Source: Methanobacteriota archaeon (lineage in GTDB: Archaea; Thermoplasmatota; Poseidoniia; Poseidoniales; Thalassarchaeaceae). Taken from it: a stretch of DNA of 8,130 nt. The position numbers were made by a program, and so were the translations under genes. The number at the start of each line of letters is the position of its first letter. Position 1 is the stretch's first letter. Below the pieces are notes generated by a model that ran no database searches, was not told where the DNA came from, and saw nothing but the letters and a program-made list of their open reading frames with translations. Location: contig PATZ01000032.1 in NCBI GenBank assembly GCA_002712575.1, positions 25,561 through 33,690 on the forward strand, written 5' to 3'. Positions 1 to 6,058 of the stretch are shown here, one piece after another.

Positions 1-1656
1 CCATTGCGTGTTAAATTTAATTGGGAAGGAATAGACAGCATACAAGTTTGTGAATCTGTATCATGGGAAAAATTAGATGAAATCGAAGAAGCGTGGATTC
101 ATCCAAGAGAATTCTATATGACGGATGAAGAAAAATTTGCAAAAGCATTGAAGGATATTGAAGAGGAAATGGAAAATAGAAAAAAATACTTCGATTCTAA
201 AAACATGGAATTAGAAAGTCATCGTATTGAACAGCGTACATTGTTTGATTTAGAGATGTTATCAGAAATTGGTTCATGCAAGGGTGTTGAAAATTATTCA
301 CTCCATTTTGATGGCAGAAAGCCTGGTCAAAGAGCATACTGTCTCTTGGATTTCTTCGCAAAAAATGCTGAAAAATTTCATGGAGGGGCAGAAAACTATC
401 TAGTAATTATGGATGAATCGCATGTTACACTACCGCAGGTAGGAGGCATGTTTGGAGGTGATTTTTCAAGAAAGAAAAATCTTATTGATTACGGCTTTAG
501 ATTACCATCAGCATTCGATAATAGGCCACTTAGAATTGGAGAATTTCAAGAATTAATTCCAAAGATGCTCTATGTGAGTGCTACACCAGGAGAACGAGAA
601 TTAAGGCATTTAGCAGAAGTAAATAAACAGACAATACCAGATGGATTACTACATGTGAGAAGTAATGGAGGAGGAGGTAATGCAGATGTGAAAAAACCTA
701 AGGTAAAACGGACAATGCAAGAACTACTAGAAGACATCGGTCAAATAGCCAAAATGGAAATAAGACCTACTGGATTATTAGATCCAAGAATAGAAGTCAG
801 GCCTACAGAAGGTCAAGTACAAGATTTACTAAGTTTAATTAATGATAGAATTAGTGCAAATGAGCGAGTTTTGGTTACAGTTTTAACAATAAAATTTGCT
901 GAGGAAGTTTCAGAGTACCTTCAAAAAATGGGTATAAAGGCACATTACCTACACAGTGAAATAGATACTTTAGAAAGAACAGAAATAATAAAAGCATTAA
1001 GAATTGGTCATATTGATGTAATTGTAGGAATAAATTTACTAAGAGAAGGTTTAGATATACCAGAAGTATCATTAGTTGCAATTTTTGATGCGGATAAACA
1101 GGGCTTCTTGAGAAATGAAAGGTCACTATTGCAAACAATTGGAAGAGCATCTAGAAACGAAAATGGGTTTGTAATTCTTTATGCAGATACTATTTCTCCA
1201 TCAATGAAAGCGGCGATCAATCAAACTATTTCAAGAAGAAATCGACAAATAAAATATAATGAAGAAAATAATATTATTCCAAAAACAATTACAAAAAATA
1301 TACCAACCATGGGAGTTGAAGTTGAAGATTTAGTTTCTGGATTAGCAGGAAAAGGTGAAAAAGGAGGTAAGAGATTGGTAAAAAAGACATCTAGAAAGAA
1401 AGGTGTAGACAAATTAACCAAAAAATTTAATCTTGGTGCAGGATTATGGAATTCATCGGATTCAGTTCTCAATAATATTTCACAACCAGATGATTTTATT
1501 CAAGAAAGTACTAAAATTAATGAAATAGGAGTTGGACAAGACATTTTAATCACAAAATTAAGAAAGGAAATGCACCAAGCAGCAGAAAGATTGGATTTTG
1601 AAAGAGCAGCCTCAATTAGAGATAGGATTTATCAAATTGAAAATGCGACGGATTGA
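1..1656 (+). CDS. uvrB: UvrB, excinuclease ABC subunit B (5' end missing)
   Basis: UvrB is the DNA-loading helicase-like subunit of UvrABC nucleotide excision repair. It receives damaged DNA from UvrA and recruits UvrC for the incisions. The frame is open from base 1, so the gene is cut by the window edge and TTG at 4 is not its start. About 200 N-terminal residues, including the Walker A region, lie outside, judged by DESH being near residue 338 in E. coli UvrB but near 137 here. Counting from codon 4, visible motifs are an EQRTLFDLEM block (76-85), DESH (137-140), SATPG (192-196), RPTGLLDP (254-261), LHSEIDTLER (316-325), VGINLLREGLDIPEVS (341-356) and QTIGRASRN (377-385). A C-terminal UVR coiled domain (about 512-547) would bind UvrC. 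Two departures from bacterial UvrB are an extra segment of about 40 residues (roughly 205-250) and a Gly/Lys-rich linker (about 430-510) before the UVR domain. UvrABC in archaea is generally attributed to transfer from bacteria. Confidence 0.97.
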   Translation, partial: PLRVKFNWEGIDSIQVCESVSWEKLDEIEEAWIHPREFYMTDEEKFAKALKDIEEEMENRKKYFDSKNMELESHRIEQRTLFDLEMLSEIGSCKGVENYSLHFDGRKPGQRAYCLLDFFAKNAEKFHGGAENYLVIMDESHVTLPQVGGMFGGDFSRKKNLIDYGFRLPSAFDNRPLRIGEFQELIPKMLYVSATPGERELRHLAEVNKQTIPDGLLHVRSNGGGGNADVKKPKVKRTMQELLEDIGQIAKMEIRPTGLLDPRIEVRPTEGQVQDLLSLINDRISANERVLVTVLTIKFAEEVSEYLQKMGIKAHYLHSEIDTLERTEIIKALRIGHIDVIVGINLLREGLDIPEVSLVAIFDADKQGFLRNERSLLQTIGRASRNENGFVILYADTISPSMKAAINQTISRRNRQIKYNEENNIIPKTITKNIPTMGVEVEDLVSGLAGKGEKGGKRLVKKTSRKKGVDKLTKKFNLGAGLWNSSDSVLNNISQPDDFIQESTKINEIGVGQDILITKLRKEMHQAAERLDFERAASIRDRIYQIENATD

Positions 1657-1682
1657 AGTCTTGATGTCTAGTCGGTGTAATC

Positions 1683-2663
1683 GTGCCTAAATATAGTAAG
1701 GATGATTTTGATGTCCCTGTTAAAGATTATGACTTTACGAAAGTTAATGATGTTTCTTCACTAATTGATCAAATGAAAGATGCTGGAGGATTTACAGCTA
1801 GCAAATTAGCAAAAGGAAGAGATATATTGAGGCATTCTATGTCGAAATCAAATGATGAGGGTGTACTAAATTGGTTGTCTTTTCCGGCTTGTTTGTGTGC
1901 CACTGGAACTAGAGGTTTTTTTCTAGAAGCTATAAAAAATAAAAAGTTCAATGTTATAATTACAACCTGTGGAACTTTAGATCACGATATTGCAAGAACA
2001 TATGAAAATTATTTTCATGGTGATTTTAATTTAGATGATGTTGCATTAGGAGATGAGGGGCTAAATAGATTAGGTAATGTGATTATTCCGAATGAATGTT
2101 ATGGAGAAATTCTAGAGAATATATTAACTCCATGGTTAGAAGATATAGAAGAGGAAAGAAAGAAGGAAAGCCCAGATAATCCATGGTTAGGATTTGGATC
2201 TGTTGAGTTATGTTGGGCAATAGGTAATAGAATAACAGATGAAAATTCATTATTATACTGGGCTGCGAAGAATAAGATTCCAATAGTTATTCCTGGATTA
2301 TCTGATGGTGCTATTGGAGCACAATTATTTATGCATAGACAGAAGAAACCTGATTTTATAATTGATTTTTTAGCTGACGAACAGATTCTTTCCGATCTAA
2401 CTTGGACAGCAAAGGAGAGTCATGCGCTAATGGTTGGTGGAGGAATATCCAAGCATCATGTCATTTGGTGGAATCAATACAGAGGGGGTTTAGATTCGGC
2501 CGTAGGAATTACTACAGCACCGGAATATGATGGTTCTTTATCAGGAGCAAGATTAAGAGAAGCAATTTCTTGGGGTAAAATTAGAGCGGAAGCACCGCAA
2601 GTAGTTATTGAAGGAGATGCGAGTTTAATATTACCAATTTTAGGTGCTGATTTATTCAAATAA
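1683..2663 (+). CDS. dys: Deoxyhypusine synthase
   Basis: Transfers the aminobutyl group of spermidine, in an NAD-dependent reaction, to a specific lysine of translation factor aIF5A, the first step of hypusine formation in the cytoplasm. At 326 residues it is normal family length. The diagnostic block is present: GGGISKHH (252-259; His258 aligns with human His288), DGSLSGAR (283-290), SWGKI (296-300; Lys299 aligns with the human enamine-forming Lys329) and the terminal GDASLILPILGADLF. The NAD-side ATGTRG (73-78) and TTCGTLDHD (94-102) segments are also recognisable. Leu286 sits where the human enzyme has Asp316. The GTG start is the only reasonable one, since an in-frame TGA lies at 1662-1664. 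A weak GGTG at 1674-1677 may serve as ribosome site. The gene begins 26 bases after uvrB, so co-transcription is possible, although an ATTTATC at 1627-1633 could be a TATA box. A DHS-family homospermidine-type enzyme is a less likely alternative. Confidence 0.95.
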   Translation: MPKYSKDDFDVPVKDYDFTKVNDVSSLIDQMKDAGGFTASKLAKGRDILRHSMSKSNDEGVLNWLSFPACLCATGTRGFFLEAIKNKKFNVIITTCGTLDHDIARTYENYFHGDFNLDDVALGDEGLNRLGNVIIPNECYGEILENILTPWLEDIEEERKKESPDNPWLGFGSVELCWAIGNRITDENSLLYWAAKNKIPIVIPGLSDGAIGAQLFMHRQKKPDFIIDFLADEQILSDLTWTAKESHALMVGGGISKHHVIWWNQYRGGLDSAVGITTAPEYDGSLSGARLREAISWGKIRAEAPQVVIEGDASLILPILGADLFK

Positions 2664-2683
2664 TGCCAAAAATGAGATTACAA
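2651..2683 (+). promoter_or_regulatory. Candidate promoter of the H1-like gene
   Basis: TTTATTC (2651-2657), overlapping the end of the deoxyhypusine synthase gene, is a possible archaeal TATA box. Exactly 26 bases after its first T is ATTAC (2677-2681), which matches the TTAC core found at the same offset in the PRC-barrel and L7Ae promoters. The predicted start is near A2680, giving a leader of about 14 bases with no Shine-Dalgarno site. TTTAT is common in AT-rich DNA, so this is weak alone. Confidence 0.35.
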
Positions 2684-2693
2684 CTCAACAGTA

Positions 2694-2909
2694 ATGGCTA
2701 ATAATGCCTCTATGGTGCGAAGGGTCATGTCCGTTAGCGATATGGTACAAGGAATGATTGATGAATTGACTGCAGTAATGACTGATGCTGGAAAGCACGA
2801 TGGCGGAAACTCCGCTGCAGGAACACGTGTAAGAAAGGCTATGCAAGCTGTAAAAGGATCTGCACAAGCAGTACGCCTACAAGTACAAAACGACAAGAAC
2901 TCTCGTTAA
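2694..2909 (+). CDS. Small Hc1/histone H1-like nucleoid protein
   Basis: A 71-residue protein whose second half (GNSAAGTRVRKAMQ at 38-51, then AQAVRLQVQNDKN at 57-69) strongly resembles the conserved core of bacterial histone H1-like proteins (Hc1 family, known in chlamydiae and Bacteroidetes), which typically read GNKAAGTRVRKGMQ followed by an EIR..VQ..KN helix. The likely role is DNA binding or compaction, inferred from that likeness. The protein is only mildly basic (10 Lys/Arg against 6 Asp/Glu) and lacks the long Lys/Ala/Pro-rich tail of chlamydial Hc1. The residues before position 38 form a probable amphipathic helix rich in Met, Val and Asp. ATG at 2694 has no Shine-Dalgarno site. Met7 is an alternative start. 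Codons look richer in G and C than in neighbouring genes, as expected for high expression. It lies 30 bases after deoxyhypusine synthase and converges on the SDR-like gene. Confidence 0.78.
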   Translation: MANNASMVRRVMSVSDMVQGMIDELTAVMTDAGKHDGGNSAAGTRVRKAMQAVKGSAQAVRLQVQNDKNSR

Positions 2910-2930
2910 TTATTTCTTAATTAAAAAATA
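2906..2930. terminator. AT-only inverted repeat between convergent genes
   Basis: A perfect 7-base inverted repeat, TTAATTA (2906-2912) and TAATTAA (2918-2924) with a 5-base T-rich loop, overlaps the stop codon of the H1-like gene and is followed by an A run. It fills most of the 34-base gap before the convergent SDR-like stop. Archaeal termination depends mainly on T-rich RNA ends, and both strands are T-rich here, so a shared terminator is plausible. The hairpin itself is weak because it has no G-C pairs. Confidence 0.3.
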
Positions 2931-2943
2931 GTTCAGAATGGAT

Positions 2944-3618
2944 TCAAAGATTTTGTGCAAGCAACTCCATGAGTCCTGTACGCAAAGGCGTGGGGGGATG
3001 CCAGCCATCTCCCCCCGCCCTTAACATCATTTTATTCAAAAGATCTAGGTCTGGTCTTACTCTGTTGTTTATTCTGTTTTCCTTCACTGGATTAGGTATC
3101 TTTGACAATGATTCTACAGTATGAGAATAATTAATTGAATTAGTATATCTTGACCATAACATCTCTAATTCTTCAAAAAGAGAATCATTGAACCATGCCC
3201 GTCGGCCACATAGGTGTAAATGACCATTTATATCCTTAAATATGTCAGATACTAATAACATAACTATTGCTTCAACGGCATCTCTTATGTTGACCCAGTA
3301 ATAAGCTTCTTCAGCATTAAAAGATGGTGGGTTATCATTTTTAATACACTCTAACAACTCATATATTACATTTGAACCCCATTTATTTTTACCACTCGGT
3401 ATCAACAAATCATATATTGAAATTGTAACTCTAGACCTATTATTGGCAGTTGATCCAGGGAGTATCATAATATCTGAATCGTCATCGGTATCTATTCCAA
3501 TTTTTATTGTTTTATGAGATGGAAAATCAACTATTGAAACTCCTGCTCTAATAAGCCTATCTTCCAATGCAAGATAAAAAAAATCTTTTTTTCCTTTTAT
3601 ACTAACTTCTATGGTCAT
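2944..3618 (-). CDS. Degenerate extended SDR / NAD-epimerase-like protein, probable pseudoenzyme
   Basis: A 224-residue protein resembling the extended short-chain dehydrogenase (NAD-dependent epimerase/dehydratase) fold, but shortened from the usual 300 or so. The C-terminal half is family-like: YYWVNIRDAVEAIVMLL (107-123) matches the usual W..V.D.VEAI block, GHLHLCGR (132-139) matches the N-I-G-G strand, and GWHPPTPLRTGLMELL (205-220) matches the terminal W.P...L..GL. At the N-terminus, ALEDRLIRAGVSIVDFP fits the first Rossmann helix and second strand, but the GxxGxxG loop is replaced by KKDFF. The central segment with the catalytic YxxxK is absent. I infer that it cannot bind NAD in the normal way and may be structural or regulatory. 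The frame is intact, arguing against a pseudogene. ATG at 3618 lies 8 bases after the aminotransferase stop, with AAGTGGT overlapping that stop as a possible ribosome site, so the two are probably co-translated. The substrate is unknown. Confidence 0.8.
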   Translation of the reverse strand: MTIEVSIKGKKDFFYLALEDRLIRAGVSIVDFPSHKTIKIGIDTDDDSDIMILPGSTANNRSRVTISIYDLLIPSGKNKWGSNVIYELLECIKNDNPPSFNAEEAYYWVNIRDAVEAIVMLLVSDIFKDINGHLHLCGRRAWFNDSLFEELEMLWSRYTNSINYSHTVESLSKIPNPVKENRINNRVRPDLDLLNKMMLRAGGDGWHPPTPLRTGLMELLAQNL

Positions 3619-3626
3619 TTTACCAC

Positions 3627-5138
3627 TTAGGCTAATATTGGCTCAACAGTATCTAGTTTGGAAAAGTGAATTAAGGCATCTTTAAGAATTATAATAATTA
3701 GATCTATTTCTTCTGAAGTTAAGCCAAAATGAGGTGTAAATCGTATAGCATTATGGCCTCCATGAATTATTCCTAAACCATGACGTCTGCACCATTCTTC
3801 AACCAAACCCGGACCAACAACTGTAAATCGTTCTGGATCTAATTCAGCACTCAATAACAGGCCAGTACCTTGTATCTTAGTGATAAAACCTGGTAATTCT
3901 TCGGAAAGGAGATTTAGTTTTTCTAGGAATTCTAAACCTCTATCAACAATATTATTTCTTAATCGAGGAGTGATATTATCCAACACTGCAACGGCTGTTT
4001 CCAGAGCCCTAGGATTAGTAGTCATGGTATTTCCATATATGCCCACAGAATACAATTTAGCAGCTCTTTCACTTAAACCAACGACAGATAACGGATATTG
4101 TCCCGCATTAAGAGCTTTAGACCATGTTTCCATATCAGGAGGTGCACAATCCTCAAATCCCACATAATCAACTATACTTAGACAACCCTGACCCCTTAAT
4201 CCAGCCTGTATCGAATCTACCAATAACAAAGTACCATTTTCATCACATAGTCTACGTGCCTCATCATAAAATTCCCTTGTAACACATAATCCAGGGTTTC
4301 CTTCTCCCATTACGGGTTCGATGGCCATTAATTCTATGAATTCACCATTTTTATTGGCTTCAGAAAAGGCTTCCTGAAGTCCTCTTATATCATTTGGATC
4401 AACAAGTATTAGATTATCTCTATCACGAAAGCTAGCAAGTTTGGAATCATATTTTGCTTTACATGAATCTGAGATTTGAGCCGGACGATCGGTACGTCCA
4501 TGAAATCCTTGAGTTAATGCTAATAATTTTGTTTTTTTACCTTCGTGACGTCCTCCCAAAGAAGTCATATTGTAAGAATTGACATCGGAAATCCTGAGAG
4601 AAATGGTCACAGATTCAGAACCGCTATTAAGACAAACAAATTTTTCAAAAGGACAATTGCCTCTTTTGTGGCCAACTTCTTTCTTTAGACTGTCAGATAA
4701 TCTTTTATGACTGAATGAAGGAGTCATGACATTAGCCATAACCCAATTTTCTTTCATAGCAGATATTACTGTCGCTGGCCCATGACCCATTCCGAGCATA
4801 CCATAACCTCCATTATCATGTAAAACAGCACCATGGGATGTGATTATCCAAGGCCCTCGCGCCGAAATTGCAACATATGGATTAATAGTGTCTTTAGAAT
4901 AGAAATTTACGTAATCATTCTGTAACAATGTGATTAAATTTACTTCATCCATATTTAAGATATCCTGGCCAAAATCATGTACTAACCTATCTTGATTAGA
5001 AACGGCTTCTTCTACAGCCAGACTAAGTAAAGGGTCAATATCGCTGAATTTTGAAATTAATGAGTCGCTTAAACCAACAGTTTGAGGCTTGCCTGATTTG
5101 TTTCTAATTTCCTGAAGTTGATCGAGAACCGCTGCCAT
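3627..5138 (-). CDS. Class-III PLP-dependent aminotransferase, substrate unknown
   Basis: A cytosolic fold-type I, class-III aminotransferase (the acetylornithine/GABA/lysine aminotransferase superfamily) of 503 residues, longer than the usual 400-450 because of an N-terminal extension of about 80 residues. Visible features are the PLP phosphate-binding NSGSESV (171-177), TQGFHGRT (209-216), EPVMGEGNPG (274-283), LLVDSIQAGLRGQG (305-318) with Asp308 expected to contact the pyridine nitrogen, and DMETWSKALNAGQYPL (335-350) with Lys341 as the Schiff-base lysine. The common D-E-V-Q of this family reads D-S-I-Q here, so the Glu is Ser309. Catalytic residues are otherwise intact, so it should be active on an amino-group donor that I cannot name. 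The C-terminal IRFTPHFGLTSEEID (465-479) is normal. ATG at 5138 has a weak GAAGGG upstream. It leads a minus-strand pair with the SDR-like gene and faces the PRC-barrel gene across a long divergent region. Confidence 0.9.
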   Translation of the reverse strand: MAAVLDQLQEIRNKSGKPQTVGLSDSLISKFSDIDPLLSLAVEEAVSNQDRLVHDFGQDILNMDEVNLITLLQNDYVNFYSKDTINPYVAISARGPWIITSHGAVLHDNGGYGMLGMGHGPATVISAMKENWVMANVMTPSFSHKRLSDSLKKEVGHKRGNCPFEKFVCLNSGSESVTISLRISDVNSYNMTSLGGRHEGKKTKLLALTQGFHGRTDRPAQISDSCKAKYDSKLASFRDRDNLILVDPNDIRGLQEAFSEANKNGEFIELMAIEPVMGEGNPGLCVTREFYDEARRLCDENGTLLLVDSIQAGLRGQGCLSIVDYVGFEDCAPPDMETWSKALNAGQYPLSVVGLSERAAKLYSVGIYGNTMTTNPRALETAVAVLDNITPRLRNNIVDRGLEFLEKLNLLSEELPGFITKIQGTGLLLSAELDPERFTVVGPGLVEEWCRRHGLGIIHGGHNAIRFTPHFGLTSEEIDLIIIILKDALIHFSKLDTVEPILA

Positions 5139-5192
5139 TAACCCTTCGAGAGATGGTGATGTTCATCAATCTATTCTGAAAATAATTTCTTT

Positions 5193-5206
5193 TCAAAAAT
5201 TTTTGA
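5193..5206. promoter_or_regulatory. 14-base perfect palindrome, candidate operator
   Basis: TCAAAAATTTTTGA is a perfect 14-base palindrome about 55-68 bases upstream of the aminotransferase ATG. It coincides with the start site I would predict from the minus-strand TTTATT at 5231-5226, a typical place for a repressor site. Palindromes of A and T tracts are fairly likely by chance in DNA this AT-rich, so function is only suggested. Confidence 0.3.
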
Positions 5207-5304
5207 GTATTGAAATAGTAAAAATAATAAATTCTGATAATCAATCAAATAATTAAAGTCAAATCAATTTTTCAATTGCAAAATTATATTTTATGTAAAT
5301 TATT

Positions 5305-5322
5305 ATATTGAATTATCAATAT
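5305..5322. promoter_or_regulatory. Spaced inverted repeat upstream of the PRC-barrel promoter
   Basis: ATATTGA (5305-5311) and TCAATAT (5316-5322) form a perfect 7-base inverted repeat with a 4-base spacer, ending 2 bases before the proposed TTTAT TATA element of the PRC-barrel gene. This position suits the BRE or an operator for a dimeric helix-turn-helix regulator. Chance occurrence in AT-rich DNA cannot be excluded. Confidence 0.3.
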
Positions 5323-5324
5323 GA

Positions 5325-5357
5325 TTTATGGAATACATATAAGTGCCGTTCTTACCT
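5325..5357 (+). promoter_or_regulatory. Candidate TATA promoter and start region of the PRC-barrel gene
   Basis: TTTATGG (5325-5331) is followed, 26 bases from its first T, by CTTACCT (5351-5357). The same 7-mer sits at the identical 26-base offset from TTTATAT in front of the L7Ae gene. The A at 5354 is about 27 bases from the TATA centre, as expected for an archaeal start site, and would give a leader of about 61 bases. ACATATAAG (5335-5343) is an alternative TATA box that would start transcription near 5365. Confidence 0.45.
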
Positions 5358-5374
5358 TGGCCAGCCTGAGGAAG

Positions 5375-5413
5375 ATGTCGCGGGGATGCACAAACACCTT
5401 TCAGAGGAAATAA
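5375..5413 (+). CDS. Possible 12-codon upstream ORF in the PRC-barrel leader
   Basis: Within the predicted leader, ATG at 5375 opens a 12-residue frame (MSRGCTNTFQRK) ending in TAA at 5411-5413, one base before the PRC-barrel ATG at 5415. TGAGGAAG just before it resembles a Shine-Dalgarno site, although its spacing is short. A second ATG at 5386 opens a 10-residue frame (MHKHLSEEIK) whose TGA (5416-5418) overlaps the PRC-barrel start as ATGA. Either could couple translation, or both may be chance. No homology is recognisable at this size. Confidence 0.2.
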   Translation: MSRGCTNTFQRK

Positions 5414-5414
5414 A

Positions 5415-6008
5415 ATGAATGAAGAATATAGAATACAAGAATTAATACAAAGAGAAGTATATGTTGGCGATAAACTAGTGGGAATTATCACTGGAGAAAG
5501 ATTTCACCCAAGTGATGATTACGTGAAATCAATGAGATTGCAAGTTGTTGATAATATTGCTAATGAATACATGAGGAAACCAGCAGAATATGCACCTCTA
5601 TCAAAGGAATTGGTACATAGCATACGTTCCGATGGAGGAGTAAAATTATCAAAATCAATGAGAGAATTGCAACGTAGATGGAGAAATACAATAAGAATTG
5701 ATGAAAAATTGTATGCCCCGGACGAATTACGTGATAGAGCAGTATTAGATAATGATGGAGCAGATATTGGTAATGTTATTGGCTTAGTAAAACTGAAACG
5801 TACATACAAGGGATTAGTAGTTAAGCCTCATTTTAGAATGAAAACTAAATATGATCTACCAGAAACAATTATAGTACCAGTAGGACAATTGTCCAGAACA
5901 ACTGCAAGATTAGATGAAATAATATTGAAATGTTCAGCTAAAAGATTAACTACACTGCCAAGTTATTTGAAATTAAATAGTGATGAAGTGTCTTTTGATA
6001 ATGAGTAA
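5415..6008 (+). CDS. PRC-barrel domain protein
   Basis: A 197-residue soluble protein with no signal peptide or membrane segment. Residues about 98-175 fit the PRC-barrel beta fold: YAPDELRDRAVLDNDGADIG (100-119) is the classic start of L-x-G-x-x-V-x-D-x-x-G-x-x-I-G, followed by VIGLVKLKRTYKGLVV. The N-terminal part (REVYVGDKLVGIITG at 13-27 and LVHSIRSDGGVKLSKSMRELQRRWR at 66-90) also has short beta strands with a Gly-containing turn and may be a second, diverged PRC-like unit. PRC-barrels occur in RimM (ribosome maturation), photosynthetic reaction centre H subunits, and archaeal proteins tied to FtsZ-based division in haloarchaea. Which role applies cannot be read from the sequence. The ATG at 5415 follows AGAGGA (5403-5408) at good spacing. 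The next features downstream are a hairpin and tRNA-Ile. Confidence 0.85.
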   Translation: MNEEYRIQELIQREVYVGDKLVGIITGERFHPSDDYVKSMRLQVVDNIANEYMRKPAEYAPLSKELVHSIRSDGGVKLSKSMRELQRRWRNTIRIDEKLYAPDELRDRAVLDNDGADIGNVIGLVKLKRTYKGLVVKPHFRMKTKYDLPETIIVPVGQLSRTTARLDEIILKCSAKRLTTLPSYLKLNSDEVSFDNE

Positions 6009-6015
6009 GAAATTA

Positions 6016-6039
6016 GAGTAGTGTTCAAAAACAATACTC
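6016..6039. repeat. Hairpin between the PRC-barrel gene and tRNA-Ile
   Basis: GAGTAGTGTT (6016-6025) pairs with AACAATACTC (6030-6039) across a 4-base loop, with one mismatch (G6021 against A6034), giving a 10-position stem. It lies 8 bases after the PRC-barrel stop and 19 bases before the tRNA. No T run follows, so it does not look like an intrinsic terminator. It may protect the mRNA 3' end or mark processing upstream of the tRNA. Confidence 0.4.
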
Positions 6040-6058
6040 ATCTCGCGGAACTACACAG

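Larger units (their letters stand above)
5139..5414. other. Divergent AT-rich intergenic regulatory region
   Basis: A 276-base non-coding stretch between the divergent aminotransferase and PRC-barrel genes. About 5160-5340 is extremely AT-rich and contains a palindrome, a spaced inverted repeat and TATA-like elements for both directions, listed separately. About 5343-5400 changes abruptly to mixed, more GC-rich sequence, consistent with a transcribed leader of the PRC-barrel gene. On the minus strand a TTTATT (5231-5226) would put the aminotransferase start near 5202-5205, giving a leader of about 65 bases. I see no tRNA or other RNA gene here. Confidence 0.6.

Noticed and set aside
875..1472. 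Minus-strand frames opposite uvrB
   Set aside because: They lie opposite strongly conserved UvrB motifs, their translations are low-complexity Leu/Phe-rich, and they have no family features.
2130..2192. Direct repeat CCATGGTTAG within deoxyhypusine synthase
   Set aside because: A ten-base repeat encoding two separate Pro-Trp-Leu segments; no sign of a mobile or regulatory element.
2678..2896. Minus-strand Cys-rich frames opposite the H1-like gene
   Set aside because: They are shadows of the plus-strand H1-like coding sequence, whose translation has a recognisable conserved core.
2944..3618. SDR-like gene as a decayed pseudogene
   Set aside because: The frame is uninterrupted, the C-terminal family motifs are well kept, and coupling to the upstream gene is tight, so a shortened functional protein is more likely.
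3880..4167. Plus-strand frame inside the aminotransferase gene
   Set aside because: It overlaps the catalytic region of the aminotransferase and shows no recognisable protein.
6016..6039. Intrinsic terminator after the PRC-barrel gene
   Set aside because: The hairpin has a mismatch and is followed by mixed sequence rather than a T run.
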